A stretch of 64,000 nucleotides of DNA from Fodinibius sp036381435 (GCA_036381435.1 DASVCW010000043.1:62001-126000), one strand, 5' to 3'. Positions 26,053-36,061 are shown, numbered from the stretch's first letter. Notes: generated by a model not told the origin, from the letters alone. Translations and numbers: made by a program.

Positions 26053-27012
26053 ATGGAATACAAAAATTATTACGACATATTAGGTGTAAACAAAAATGCC
26101 TCACAGAATGAAATCAAAAAGGCATATCGCAAATTAGCGGCTAAATATCACCCCGATAAAAACCCTGACGATCCCTCGGCTGTAGAAAAATTTAAAGAGT
26201 TGGGTGAAGCTTATGAAGTGTTAAAAGACCCCGAAAAACGCAAATTATACAATAGAGTAGGCAAAGACTGGAAGCAGTATCAACGGGCAGGCGGTGACGC
26301 CGATCATTTTAACTGGTCGAATTATGCGAATCAGAATCGGGGAGGCAGTTACAGCAGGCAAGGCCGGCAGGGCTTTGATGCTAATGATATTTTTGGCGGC
26401 CGCGGCGGGGGATTCTCAAGCTTTTTTGAAACGATTTTCGGGGGTGGAGGAAACCCTTTCGGGCAAGGACAAGCTTACAATCAGCGAAGCAGGGAGGAAA
26501 CTAAAAATGGTCAAAAAAATATAACCGCTGAAGTCAGTGTAACACTGCATGAGGCTTTTGAAGGCACATCACGCACATTACGGGTGAATGGAGAGAAAAT
26601 GAAAGTTAAAATCCCTGCAGGTATTGAAGACGGACAACGCCTGAAAATAAAAGGTAAAGGTCATGCCAATATACCCGGCGGTCCCCGCGGTGATTTATTT
26701 TTTACTGTTCGGGTTGATGTTCCCGAGGGCTACGAGCGAAAAGGCAATAACATTTACTATAATCACAAGCTTGATCTCTATACAGCAGTTCTTGGAGGTG
26801 AAACCCTCGTCGAAACCTTTAAAGGAAAAGTAAAAGTTACCGTTCCGGCAGGTACTTCAGGCGGCAGCACTTTTAGGCTCGGCGGACTTGGAATGCCGAA
26901 GTTTCGTAATGCATCCCAAAAAGGAGACTTCTTTGTACGCATTCAGATCCAGGTACCGAAAAACTTATCGGATGAAGAGAAAGAGCTGTTTAAGCAGTTG
27001 GCGAAAGGATAA
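26053..27012 (+). CDS. DnaJ-like cochaperone (CbpA type)
   Basis: 319 residues. The J domain is residues 1-70 with the essential HPD at 33-35. A Gly/Phe-rich region follows (about 85-145; GGGFSSFFETIFGGGG). Then come the two beta-sandwich substrate-binding domains of DnaJ C-terminal type, with no zinc-finger CxxCxGxG repeats between them. This is the CbpA layout. It stimulates Hsp70 (DnaK) ATPase in the cytoplasm. A downstream copy of a dispersed repeat follows the stop. Confidence 0.92.
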   Translation: MEYKNYYDILGVNKNASQNEIKKAYRKLAAKYHPDKNPDDPSAVEKFKELGEAYEVLKDPEKRKLYNRVGKDWKQYQRAGGDADHFNWSNYANQNRGGSYSRQGRQGFDANDIFGGRGGGFSSFFETIFGGGGNPFGQGQAYNQRSREETKNGQKNITAEVSVTLHEAFEGTSRTLRVNGEKMKVKIPAGIEDGQRLKIKGKGHANIPGGPRGDLFFTVRVDVPEGYERKGNNIYYNHKLDLYTAVLGGETLVETFKGKVKVTVPAGTSGGSTFRLGGLGMPKFRNASQKGDFFVRIQIQVPKNLSDEEKELFKQLAKG

Positions 27013-27032
27013 TTCCGCAACAATGCTTAAAT

Positions 27033-27084
27033 AGAGTTGTACCCCGGTTTTTAAGTTCAGGAGTATAACTTCCTTCACAGCTTA
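27033..27084. repeat. 'GGAGTTGTACTCCCGCTT' family, copy 2
   Basis: AGAGTTGTACCCCGGTTTTT followed by AAGTTCAGGAGTATAACTTCC aligns with copies at 14069-14118, 56231-56280 and 56421-56460. It lies between the convergent dnaJ-like and DUF2784 genes. Confidence 0.6.
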
Positions 27085-27106
27085 TTTATCTAATATGAGA
27101 TAAAGG

Positions 27107-27475
27107 TTACCTTTTTTGATTGAATTTAAAATTCGCCGCAAGTGAACAAATAAAAGCACCGATAAAAAGAATAACTGTAGCAGTATCTACAATTTGGGCG
27201 GGTATCTCAATACCTGTCAATTCATTCGTCAAGAATTTAATGTAGGAGTTTGGCATATCTGTATATCCGAGCTTTTGGCGAACCAACCAATGCCAATGTG
27301 TGCTGGGACAATAACCGAATCCATACCAGATACCTAAGATAAACCAGGAGAAGGCTGTTAGCGATAAGGTAATCAGATTTAACTTTCGAGTGCTTTCCCA
27401 GATCCACCCAAACAAATTGAACAGAATTAAAACAGTGTGAAAGACAAAGAAAAAGAGATTTAAAAAGGCATGCAT
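27107..27475 (-). CDS. DUF2784-like membrane protein
   Basis: 122 residues with about four hydrophobic segments (LNLFFFVFHTVLILFNLFGW, LITLSLTAFSWFILGIWYG, a short segment near 80-95, and TATVILFIGAFICSLAA). The N-terminal FHTVLILFNLFGW, the FSWFILGIWYGFGYCP stretch and the following short loop match the DUF2784 pattern, a family of small inner-membrane proteins without known function. It is monocistronic and on the opposite strand to both neighbours. Confidence 0.65.
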   Translation of the reverse strand: MHAFLNLFFFVFHTVLILFNLFGWIWESTRKLNLITLSLTAFSWFILGIWYGFGYCPSTHWHWLVRQKLGYTDMPNSYIKFLTNELTGIEIPAQIVDTATVILFIGAFICSLAANFKFNQKR

Positions 27476-27565
27476 GGCAAGAAATGAATAAATTAATTTA
27501 CCTTTTTATTTTAAAGTACAGATATTACCTTCGTTTTTAAATCATTATCTCAACGAAAAATTTGT

Positions 27566-28339
27566 ATGTTTTTTATCATCCTTCTTTCCGTCCTGTTTCT
27601 TATACCTTCAGGAGAATCCCATAACACCCGAAAATGGGGTAAAACGGGGCATCGAATTGTGGGTGAAGTCGCCGCACATTACCTTACTCCAAAAGCACAA
27701 AAAGCGGTAAATCGGGTACTGGGGCATGAGTCAATGGCCATCGCGAGTATCTGGATGGATCAGATCAGGTCAAACCCAAAATATGATTATACACATGACT
27801 GGCACTGGGTAACGATTCCCGAAGGAATGACTTATGCCGAAACAGAGAAAAATCCCAATGGAGATATCATTTGGGCTATTCAAACCATTATTGATGATCT
27901 TAAAAGCGGAGAGCTTCCATCCAAAAAAGAAGAAAGAAAGTTAAAAATGCTCATCCATTTAGTGGGTGATATTCATCAACCGCTGCATGTGGGCACAGGC
28001 AAGGACATGGGGGGCAACAGGACTTATGTGGCATGGTTTGGCGAATCTTCAAATATGCACCGGGTTTGGGACAGTGATATGATTGATTTTACAAAACTAA
28101 GCTATACTGAGTATTCTGCTGCTATCAATCACCCTGCAAAAAAGCAGATCAAGAAATGGCAAAATGCTACCGTATTGGATTGGGCTTACGAAGCTATGAA
28201 ACTGCGTGATGAGGTGTACGATTTACCGGACAGACGATTGGGTTATGAATATCAGTACAAGCATCACGACTTACTTAACCGGCAGCTTCTGAAAGGAGGC
28301 GTGCGCCTTGCAGGAGTTTTAAATGAAATTTACGGATGA
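27566..28339 (+). CDS. S1/P1-type zinc nuclease, secreted
   Basis: 257 residues with a short signal peptide (about 1-18, FFIILLSVLFLIPSGES). The mature part starts near the invariant tryptophan of WGKTGHRIVGEVAAHYL. Three-zinc ligands are visible in HDWHWVTIP, LIHLVGDIHQPLHVG and NMHRVWDSDMI. S1/P1 enzymes cleave single-stranded DNA and RNA and 3'-nucleotides, so this one probably scavenges nucleic acid outside the inner membrane. It ends convergently with the macrodomain gene across a repeat. Confidence 0.92.
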   Translation: MFFIILLSVLFLIPSGESHNTRKWGKTGHRIVGEVAAHYLTPKAQKAVNRVLGHESMAIASIWMDQIRSNPKYDYTHDWHWVTIPEGMTYAETEKNPNGDIIWAIQTIIDDLKSGELPSKKEERKLKMLIHLVGDIHQPLHVGTGKDMGGNRTYVAWFGESSNMHRVWDSDMIDFTKLSYTEYSAAINHPAKKQIKKWQNATVLDWAYEAMKLRDEVYDLPDRRLGYEYQYKHHDLLNRQLLKGGVRLAGVLNEIYG

Positions 28340-28342
28340 ATT

Positions 28343-28418
28343 TTCACGCAAAGCCGCAAAGGAAAAATGTGTAGGGGTAATAACTAAACTTCTTTGCGCC
28401 TTAGCGCCTCTGCGTGAA
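28343..28418. repeat. Dispersed palindromic repeat, CGCAAAG family, copy 4
   Basis: TTCACGCAAAGCCGCAAAGG on the left and TTGCGCCTTAGCGCCTCTGC with GTGAA on the right fill the whole gap between two convergent stop codons. Position and folding would allow it to end or stabilise both transcripts. Confidence 0.75.
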
Positions 28419-28419
28419 C

Positions 28420-28956
28420 CTATCCAAACACTTCATCCATCACCTCTTCGTGGATTCGCAGTTTTTCATCACCCCAAATTACAAAACGAATAAGTTTTAC
28501 CGTTTTTAAGCGATCTGCTATAGCTTTGATAGCCATAAAAGCCACCGTTGCTGCCCCTTTTACCGGGTAACCGAAAGCACCCGTTGAAATAGCCGGGAAA
28601 GCGATACTTTCAATCTCATTTTTATCCGTCAGATTCAGCGCATTTCGATAACAATTCGCCAGCAATTCTTCTTCCGGCTTATCACGTCCATAGACAGGGC
28701 CGAGGCAGTGAATTACATAATCATTCGGCAAGTTATACGCTTGTGAAATAACAGCCTCACCGGGATTGATGGGCGCCATTGATGAAGTCCCCTGAGCTAA
28801 TTCTGAGCCTGCCGCCCGATGAATCGCTCCCGCAACGCCGCCGCCGGTTCGCAACTCCGCATTAGCTGCATTCACCACTGCCTGTATATCATCCTGTCTG
28901 GTTATGTCTCCCTTTTTTAATTCAATTCTGGTTGATTCTATAGTTACTTCTTTCAT
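28420..28956 (-). CDS. Macrodomain protein (O-acetyl-ADP-ribose deacetylase type)
   Basis: 178 residues, a single macrodomain. Signatures are DDIQAVVNAANAELRTGGGVAGAI near residues 20-45, with the catalytic Asn/Asp region and the GGGVAGAIHRAAG loop. Later come GEAVISQAYNLP, YVIHCLGPVY and FPAISTGAFGYP. These match YmdB-like enzymes that remove acetyl from O-acetyl-ADP-ribose or reverse ADP-ribosylation. It is cytoplasmic and monocistronic. Confidence 0.92.
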   Translation of the reverse strand: MKEVTIESTRIELKKGDITRQDDIQAVVNAANAELRTGGGVAGAIHRAAGSELAQGTSSMAPINPGEAVISQAYNLPNDYVIHCLGPVYGRDKPEEELLANCYRNALNLTDKNEIESIAFPAISTGAFGYPVKGAATVAFMAIKAIADRLKTVKLIRFVIWGDEKLRIHEEVMDEVFG

Positions 28957-29226
28957 AATAACTTTTGTTTTACCCTCTGTTACTTTTATCTAACACAAAA
29001 ATCAAATTGAGCGTTGAAGGCCGCAGTTCCAAAAGATCCTGAAACAAGTTCAGGATGAGATGCTTTAGCAAATGGTTTCTCCATCCGTTAAAATCCGCGC
29101 TGATCTGCGGCTAACAACTGACAATTTTTGAACCACTCCGCCATTACGTCAGGTTTTACAATTCGGTATGATATTGGTCACTATTCAAGTAGAAAAATTA
29201 AACAAGGTATTAGAAATTATTGACTT

Positions 29227-31860
29227 ATGAACTTGAATAAATTTACGCTTAAGGCACAAGAGGCGGTTCAGGCTGCGGTAGAAATCGCCTCTAAAAATAA
29301 TCACCAGGCTGTTGAGCCTGCCCATATTTTGATGGCCCTGCTTTCGGATGATGACAACATCGTGAGCACCATTCTCAGCAAAGCGGGAGCACGCCTGCCC
29401 CAACTCAAAGGAAAGCTGGATGAACGCATTCATAAACTTCCCGTAGTAAAAGGGGCTTCAGTATCCGGGCAATACCTGTCAAACGCTTCGAACGAAGTTT
29501 TTGATAAAGCCCAAAAATCAGCCAAAGACTGGGGTGATGAATACATCAGCTCCGAACATATTTTGATCGGAATGCTCGACAGCAAGGGCGAAACGGCATC
29601 ACTCCTGCAAAGCCAAAATATTAAAAAGGATGATGTTCTTGCCATTCTGAAAGATGTGCGCGGCGGACAGAAAGTGGATGATCCCAATGCCGAGAGCCGC
29701 TACAATGCATTGAAAAAATATGCCCGTGACCTGAATGAACTGGCCGAAAAGAATAAGCTTGATCCGGTTATCGGTCGTGATCATGAAATTCGTCGTGTTA
29801 TGCAGATTCTAACGCGGCGTACGAAGAATAACCCTGTTTTGATTGGCGAGCCGGGCGTAGGTAAAACTGCTATTGCGGAAGGTTTGGCTCTGAGAATCAA
29901 CCGGGGTGATGTGCCCGAGGGACTAAAAACCAAACGCATCGTAGCTCTCGATATGGGCGCCCTCATGGCCGGCACAAAATTTCGCGGAGAATTTGAGGAA
30001 CGTCTCAAAGCCATCATCAACGAAGTTAATGAATCAGCGGGAGAAATTATTCTGTTTATTGATGAAATCCACACCTTGGTAGGGGCCGGTGCAGCCGAAG
30101 GTGCGGTTGATGCCGCCAATATTTTAAAACCTTCACTCGCCCGGGGTGAATTGCACGCTATCGGTGCAACCACCCTTGCTGAATACAGAAAGTACATTGA
30201 AAAGGATAAAGCGCTTGAACGACGACTTCAAACGGTATTAATTGAAGAACCGTCCATCGAAGATACGGTTTCAATTCTACGCGGTTTGCAGGAGCGGTAT
30301 GAACTTCACCACGGCGTTCGTATTACCGATGCCGCTATTGTGGCTGCCGCTGAGCTTTCTCACCGCTATATTGCCGAGCGTTTTCTGCCGGATAAAGCCA
30401 TCGATTTGATCGATGAAGCAGCCTCCCGCCTCCGTCTGGAAATTGATTCCATGCCCGAAGAACTGGACAGCATCGAGCGCCAAATTCGTCAGTTGGAAAT
30501 TGAACGCGAGGCTTTAAAGCGCGAGCAGGAAACCTCGAAAATTGAAAATATAAACAAAGAAATTGCCGATTTAGAGGAGCAGCGTCAATCTATGCGTGGC
30601 CAGTGGGACCGGGAGCGCGAGCTCATTACAAAAACGCGTGATCTGAAAAAGGCCGTTGAAACGGCACGCAATCAGGCTGAAAAAGCCGAACGTGAAGGCG
30701 ACTACGAAAAAGTGGCTGAATTGCGCTACGGAACCATCAACCAGCTGGAAAAAGACCGTGAGGAAACCGAACAGAAACTGGCTGAAATCCAAGAAGGACG
30801 GGCGATGCTGAAAGAAGAAGTTGAAGCTGAAGATATTGCTGATATTGTTTCGCGGTGGACCGGTATTCCCGTTACCAAAATGCTGAAAACTGAACGTCAA
30901 AAACTGGTTCGTCTTGAAAAAGAATTGCACAAAAGGGTAGTGGGTCAAGATCCGGCCATCGAAGCGGTATCAAACGCCGTTCGCCGGGCACGTGCGGGAC
31001 TCCAGGATGAAAACCGCCCCATCGGTTCATTCTTCTTTCTCGGTTCAACCGGAGTGGGTAAAACCGAACTTGCCCGTTCACTGGCTGATTTCCTTTTCAA
31101 TGACGAAGACGCGATGGTCCGGATCGACATGAGTGAATACATGGAACGCCACAGCGTAAGCCGTTTGGTCGGCGCGCCTCCGGGCTATGTAGGCTATGAC
31201 GAAGGCGGCCAACTTACCGAAGCGGTACGTCGTCATCCTTATTCTGTCGTTTTGCTGGATGAAATCGAAAAGGCACACGGTGATGTCTTCAATATTTTGC
31301 TCCAGGTACTGGATGAAGGCCGCCTGACCGACAACAAAGGCGTTACGGTTGATTTCACCAATACCATCATCATCATGACAAGTAATATCGGTTCAAACCT
31401 GATTCAGGAAAAAATCGAAGAAACCGATGGAGATTTCACCGATGAGGTTTATGATGAGTTACAGGCGAAACTCCTTGACCGACTGAAAAAATCTATTCGT
31501 CCTGAGTTTATCAACCGCGTGGATGATTTCATCATCTTTCACCCGCTTACTAAAGAACATATTCGTGAAATTGTTGATATTCAACTGCAAGGAGTGTATA
31601 AAATGCTGCAGAGAAGGGACATCTCGCTTCACATCACCGATAATGTGAAAAACTGGCTGGCTGACCGTGGTTATGATCCTGTTTACGGGGCACGTCCGTT
31701 GAAGCGCCTGATTCAGACTCAGATCGTCAATAAAATGGCTTCAAAACTTATTCAGCGCGAGGATGAAGGGCCTGCTAACTATGAAGCTACCCTCAGCAAA
31801 GACGGTAGCAACATTGAATTTGCTGAAGTGTACGAGGATGCGCAAGCTTGGGCAGATTAG
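29227..31860 (+). CDS. clpB: ATP-dependent disaggregase ClpB
   Basis: 877 residues. An N-terminal Clp domain (1-145) is followed by the first AAA+ module (Walker A GEPGVGKTA near 207), the ClpB-specific middle coiled coil (about 410-530) and the second AAA+ module (Walker A GSTGVGKTE near 604). The C-terminal small domain contains YDPVYGARPLKR. The presence of the coiled coil separates it from ClpA/ClpC. It extracts proteins from aggregates with the DnaK system. No CIRCE element is visible upstream. A hairpin repeat separates it from convergent trxB. Confidence 0.96.
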   Translation: MNLNKFTLKAQEAVQAAVEIASKNNHQAVEPAHILMALLSDDDNIVSTILSKAGARLPQLKGKLDERIHKLPVVKGASVSGQYLSNASNEVFDKAQKSAKDWGDEYISSEHILIGMLDSKGETASLLQSQNIKKDDVLAILKDVRGGQKVDDPNAESRYNALKKYARDLNELAEKNKLDPVIGRDHEIRRVMQILTRRTKNNPVLIGEPGVGKTAIAEGLALRINRGDVPEGLKTKRIVALDMGALMAGTKFRGEFEERLKAIINEVNESAGEIILFIDEIHTLVGAGAAEGAVDAANILKPSLARGELHAIGATTLAEYRKYIEKDKALERRLQTVLIEEPSIEDTVSILRGLQERYELHHGVRITDAAIVAAAELSHRYIAERFLPDKAIDLIDEAASRLRLEIDSMPEELDSIERQIRQLEIEREALKREQETSKIENINKEIADLEEQRQSMRGQWDRERELITKTRDLKKAVETARNQAEKAEREGDYEKVAELRYGTINQLEKDREETEQKLAEIQEGRAMLKEEVEAEDIADIVSRWTGIPVTKMLKTERQKLVRLEKELHKRVVGQDPAIEAVSNAVRRARAGLQDENRPIGSFFFLGSTGVGKTELARSLADFLFNDEDAMVRIDMSEYMERHSVSRLVGAPPGYVGYDEGGQLTEAVRRHPYSVVLLDEIEKAHGDVFNILLQVLDEGRLTDNKGVTVDFTNTIIIMTSNIGSNLIQEKIEETDGDFTDEVYDELQAKLLDRLKKSIRPEFINRVDDFIIFHPLTKEHIREIVDIQLQGVYKMLQRRDISLHITDNVKNWLADRGYDPVYGARPLKRLIQTQIVNKMASKLIQREDEGPANYEATLSKDGSNIEFAEVYEDAQAWAD

Positions 31861-31922
31861 TCAGGAGGCAGGATGCAGTAGCAGTGGGCAGTACTGCCTC
31901 CTGCCGCTGCCTACTGCTACTG
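31861..31922. repeat. Hairpin repeat between convergent clpB and trxB
   Basis: TCAGGAGGCAGGATGCAGTA with GCAGT on the left and ACTGCCTCCTGCCGCTGCCT with ACTGCTACTGA on the right make a long imperfect palindrome that occupies the 64-nt gap. A partial copy lies at 23398-23417. Confidence 0.65.
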
Positions 31923-31924
31923 AA

Positions 31925-32905
31925 CTATTTCCAGTGTTCTTCGGCGATGGCTTCTTCGCTGATTTCGTAATGTGCCAGGAATCGCTCGGCATCCAATGCA
32001 GCACGACATCCGGTTCCTGCCGCCGTTACGGCCTGTCGATAGGTGGGATCCATCGCATCACCCGCCGCGAAAATACCAGGCAGGGCTGTTTTGGTTGATT
32101 GTCCTTCGGTTTCCAGATAACCAACATCATCCATTTTGAGAACACCTTTGAAGAGATCGGTATTGGGTTTGTGTCCAATAGCAACGAAGACGCCGGTCAC
32201 ATCATCAAGAGTAGTAACTTCTTGTGTTTCATTGTTGATGACCTTTACCCCTTCAACCACTTCATCACCCAGCACTTCATGAAGTTCGGTATTCCAAAGA
32301 AATTCAATTTTTTCATCATTAAAAGCGCGGGTCTGCATGGCTTTAGAAGCGCGAAGTTCTTTACGACGATGCAATACGGTCACCTTTTCGGCGAATTTGG
32401 TCAGAAATGTAGCTTCTTCCATGGCTGTATCACCACCGCCAACCACGACTACATGTTGATTTCGAAAAAAGGCACCATCGCAGGTAGCACAGGCAGAAAC
32501 GCCTTTTCCACGCAACTTCTGTTCACTGGGAAGTTGTAGCCATTTAGCAGATGCACCGGTTGAAATGATGATGGATTTGGCATGAATGGTATGTTCTTCA
32601 TCAATCGTAAGTTTATACGGACGTTTTCCAAAGTCAATATTTGAGACCACTGCATAGCGGCAATCAGCACCGAATTGTTGTGCCTGCTCCCGAAAATCCT
32701 GCATCATTTTAGGACCCATCACGCCTTCGGGATAACCGGGATAATTCTCCACATCCGTAGTTTGCATGAGCTGTCCCCCCGGTTCAGGGCCTTCCAAAAC
32801 CAGTGGGTTCAAATCAGCCCGTGCTGCGTAAAGTGCTGCCGTAAGTCCCGCCGGACCACTTCCAATAATCACTACATCAAACGTTTTTCCTATAATATCT
32901 TTCAT
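31925..32905 (-). CDS. trxB: Thioredoxin-disulfide reductase
   Basis: 326 residues, a low-molecular-weight flavoprotein. It has the FAD motif GSGPAGLTAALYAARA (15-30), the redox-active C139-A-T-C142 (SACATCDGAFF), the NADPH motif VVVGGGDTAMEEA just after, and the C-terminal FAD motif GIFAAGDA. It reduces thioredoxin with NADPH in the cytoplasm. It is transcribed alone toward clpB. Confidence 0.95.
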   Translation of the reverse strand: MKDIIGKTFDVVIIGSGPAGLTAALYAARADLNPLVLEGPEPGGQLMQTTDVENYPGYPEGVMGPKMMQDFREQAQQFGADCRYAVVSNIDFGKRPYKLTIDEEHTIHAKSIIISTGASAKWLQLPSEQKLRGKGVSACATCDGAFFRNQHVVVVGGGDTAMEEATFLTKFAEKVTVLHRRKELRASKAMQTRAFNDEKIEFLWNTELHEVLGDEVVEGVKVINNETQEVTTLDDVTGVFVAIGHKPNTDLFKGVLKMDDVGYLETEGQSTKTALPGIFAAGDAMDPTYRQAVTAAGTGCRAALDAERFLAHYEISEEAIAEEHWK

Positions 32906-33184
32906 TATATCTTCTAAAAATTAAGACTGATTTGATTTTAATTAAAAATACAAAAAATAGCGGTAAAGATTGGTTGGGATTTTCTATTAGGTTGATAGGT
33001 GGAGGGGAAGGGGTAAGGTATAGGGGTATAAAGAGATGCTCCGAATAACAAGCGCTGAGCGCTGCTCTACGTCTTGATTATATAGCTCAAATTGTCTATT
33101 TCATCAGTTTGCTTCTGTACTAATGTTACTCCTACCCAAGCAGGCGCTTGGATTCCAAGTACAGGTTCCATTATAATTCACATC

Positions 33185-34657
33185 TTACAAATCGTAGGTA
33201 ATAGGTTTATTTTCCCTGAAATTATATAAGGTAAGCTGGCGCAGTGAATGCAACCCCGTCCAAAATTCACGCAGGGCCCTGATGTAAGCCAAACGGGCAG
33301 CATCTTTTTGCTCCTGGGCTATAAACAGATTGGTGATGTCAATTTTACCGATTAAGTAGCGTTGCTGGGCTACAAAATAGCGTCGCTGGGCAATGGTATC
33401 CGCCTGGGCTGCCAGCCTCACTTGATCTTTGAGCTGTAAAAACTGATTTACCCGATAATCAACCGCTTGTAAAAACTGGCGCCGCTGAAACTGAATATTG
33501 TTAGCCACCTCACGCTGACGGTTACGAGCAGCGCTGACCTGCGCATCTTGTTTGCCCCAGTTAAATATGGGTAAATTAAAACCGATGGTAAAAAACTGCC
33601 TGCTTTCAGGGTCGGTATAAAGATCGGCAAAATCAGGAGCGCTATTATTCAACCCGTAATTGGCTTGCAAAGTGGCCGAGAGGCCACCCTGGCCTTTCAC
33701 CCGCGCCAGATTGCGGTTGGCCTGAAGTTCGCTAAGCCGGTAGCTGAGTGCTTCGCTGTTATTTTCAAGGGCCAACCGTTTTGCTTTTTGGATATTTACA
33801 TATACTTCGGGCAGATTGTCTGGAACCTCCAGGGTAAATTTAACATCCGTTGAATATCCCAAAAGTATTTTCAAATTGTTGATGCTCCTCTCATATTCAA
33901 TTCGGGAACGAACCAGCGCTGCCCTCGCATTTTTTAAGGCAAGTTCCGATTGCAGCAAATCGTTTTCTGCAATTGTCCCCAGCCGGTACCGGCCCTGAGA
34001 TATGTTATAAATAGAATCATTACGGGCTACATTAAATTGGGCATTTTCAAAATCGGCTTTAGCCAGATAAGCATCAAAAAATGACTGTGTTACCTGGATT
34101 GATAAACCCTCCATATTTTCAATGAACTCTTTCTTGGAAATTTCATATTGAAGAGGCTCAATCTTGTTTTGCCACTTTAACCGGTTGAACTGAAAAATGG
34201 GCTGCTCAATACCGATTACTAATGGTGTGCTTTGCCAAAAATAGTTGTCTTCACCGAAAAAAATGCCAAGCCTGGTAAGCCCGGTAGATAAAGAAAGCGT
34301 GCCGCCGGTAAGGAGTACATTTTGTTCAACCGATAAAAAAGCATCCGCGGTTGATTGCCTTTGCGATGAAAATACAATCGTACCGTTATCTAATGTATTG
34401 GTAAAAATATTTTTGCGATAATTGGGCGCATTCCCGCTCAATACCAGCCGGGGCAGCAAATCTGCCTGAAAAGACTCGTACTGGTATTTACTGGAAAGAA
34501 GTGCATAGCGGGCGGCATCGGCTATAGCACTTTGTTCATGAGCAATTTCTATCGCTTCTCCAAGAGATAAAGAACCCATATTTTCTTGGGCAAAGCTATC
34601 CGTAGCTGAAATGAATATTAAAGTGACAGCTATTGCGAAAGTAAAAAATTTATTCAT
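33185..34657 (-). CDS. TolC-family outer-membrane efflux protein
   Basis: 490 residues from ATG 34657 (the five-codon longer frame is unlikely). The signal peptide is about 1-23 (TFAIAVTLIFISATDSFAQ). Two long helical repeats typical of TolC/OMF proteins follow, with the LSLGEAIEIAHEQS opening and the paired segments RYRLGTIAENDLLQSELALKNA and RYLIGKIDITNLFIAQEQKDAA. It forms the outer-membrane exit duct. Its start overlaps the end of the permease gene by 8 nt, so the two are translationally coupled. It is the last gene of the HlyD-permease-TolC operon. Confidence 0.92.
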   Translation of the reverse strand: MNKFFTFAIAVTLIFISATDSFAQENMGSLSLGEAIEIAHEQSAIADAARYALLSSKYQYESFQADLLPRLVLSGNAPNYRKNIFTNTLDNGTIVFSSQRQSTADAFLSVEQNVLLTGGTLSLSTGLTRLGIFFGEDNYFWQSTPLVIGIEQPIFQFNRLKWQNKIEPLQYEISKKEFIENMEGLSIQVTQSFFDAYLAKADFENAQFNVARNDSIYNISQGRYRLGTIAENDLLQSELALKNARAALVRSRIEYERSINNLKILLGYSTDVKFTLEVPDNLPEVYVNIQKAKRLALENNSEALSYRLSELQANRNLARVKGQGGLSATLQANYGLNNSAPDFADLYTDPESRQFFTIGFNLPIFNWGKQDAQVSAARNRQREVANNIQFQRRQFLQAVDYRVNQFLQLKDQVRLAAQADTIAQRRYFVAQQRYLIGKIDITNLFIAQEQKDAARLAYIRALREFWTGLHSLRQLTLYNFRENKPITYDL

Positions 34658-36020
34658 GGTGTAAAGCCTCAACAGGGTCTTTTCTTGCTGCTTTTAGTGC
34701 GGGGAAATAGCCAAAAATAACGCCTGTAATCATTGCAACGCTAAATGAAAGAACGATAGACCAGAGTGTTACAACGGTTATCACCCCCGCTGAAATTTCG
34801 ATGATATAACTGAAAGCGATGCCTAAAATCACACCTAAAAATCCACCGCTTATACTCAGGGTCAGTGCTTCCGTTAAAAATTGAAGTTGAATATCACGCT
34901 GCTCGGCACCAACTGCGCGGCGCACGCCTATCTCCTTATAGCGTTCCACAATTGAAGCAAGCATAATATTCATAATGCCAATACCGCCTATGATTAGCGA
35001 TATGGAAGCAATACAGGCGAGTACAATGTTAAAAATTTGTTTGGTGCGTCTTTCTTGCTGCAATAGCAGTTCGGGTACAACTATTTCGAAATCCACCACA
35101 CCATTATGGCGCCGTTTAAGCATTCTTTGTAAAATATCGGCAATTACTATGCTGTATTTGTTATTGCTAACCTGAACGATCAGCTTATCCAATTGCTGAA
35201 TATTACCATTCTCACCTTGATTGCCTCCTCCGCCGGCTATGACTCCGCCTCCACTGAATACTACAAAACTTCCTTGCTGCGACTCTTCAATATCTTGTTG
35301 AGTAACCACACTTCGATCTTTGTATCGAAGTAATGCCGTAGTAATCGGAATATAGATATCCAGATTATAATTACGAATACCTAAGCTTTTAATACTTTCG
35401 GTTGAAAGCTGTCTTTCATTTAAAACGCCTATAACAGTCAGCCATAAATCTCCGGCTTTAATGCGTTTTCCTATCGGATTTACCCCTGCAAAAAATTTTG
35501 TGCGTATATCGTAACCAATTATACAAACCGGTTCTTTCTGTTTTGTTTGAAGTTTAGTGAAAGGGCTTCCGCTCAAAAAAGAGAAATTGTTTATTTCAAA
35601 ATAGCCAGGGTTTACGCCTACCAGCTTTCCTGTCCGCATTCTTCCTGAACGAATAAATGATGTTTCATAAATCACTTCAGGGCTTACATATTTAACTTTT
35701 GGAACAATTTTTTTAATACTCCTCATATCGGCAAGCGTAAGGCCGGGGGAGAAAGGTGTCGATTTCTTTTTGGCCTGTGCTTGTTCGCTTTGTACTTCGC
35801 CCTCTTTTTGATCCTGTACCGATTTAACAATAATATTATTCGTTCCCAGTAACTTCATTTGCTGCAACACCTCTTGCTGAGCACCCTGCCCAATAGCTAA
35901 CATTGCTATTACTGAGGCCACACCGAAAATAATTCCCAGTGAAGTCAGCAGTGAACGCATCTTATTTTGCTGAATTGCATCTAAGGCAATATCAAAATTG
36001 TAGATAATTATTTGAAGCAA
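34650..36020 (-). CDS. FtsX/MacB-type ABC transporter permease
   Basis: 456 residues. One N-terminal membrane helix (about 20-45; LLTSLGIIFGVASVIAMLAIG) is followed by a large periplasmic MacB-PCD domain (about 55-320) and a C-terminal FtsX domain with three helices (IFNIVLACIASISLIIGGIGIMNI and onward). It is the membrane half of a MacB-like mechanotransmission pump. No ATP-binding domain is fused and no ATPase gene lies in the operon, so the ATPase must be encoded elsewhere. It sits between the HlyD adaptor and TolC genes. Confidence 0.92.
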   Translation of the reverse strand: MLQIIIYNFDIALDAIQQNKMRSLLTSLGIIFGVASVIAMLAIGQGAQQEVLQQMKLLGTNNIIVKSVQDQKEGEVQSEQAQAKKKSTPFSPGLTLADMRSIKKIVPKVKYVSPEVIYETSFIRSGRMRTGKLVGVNPGYFEINNFSFLSGSPFTKLQTKQKEPVCIIGYDIRTKFFAGVNPIGKRIKAGDLWLTVIGVLNERQLSTESIKSLGIRNYNLDIYIPITTALLRYKDRSVVTQQDIEESQQGSFVVFSGGGVIAGGGGNQGENGNIQQLDKLIVQVSNNKYSIVIADILQRMLKRRHNGVVDFEIVVPELLLQQERRTKQIFNIVLACIASISLIIGGIGIMNIMLASIVERYKEIGVRRAVGAEQRDIQLQFLTEALTLSISGGFLGVILGIAFSYIIEISAGVITVVTLWSIVLSFSVAMITGVIFGYFPALKAARKDPVEALHHE

Positions 36021-36061
36021 AACGAGCTTGTTAAGAATTAAACAAGATGATTTTTTTGGCG

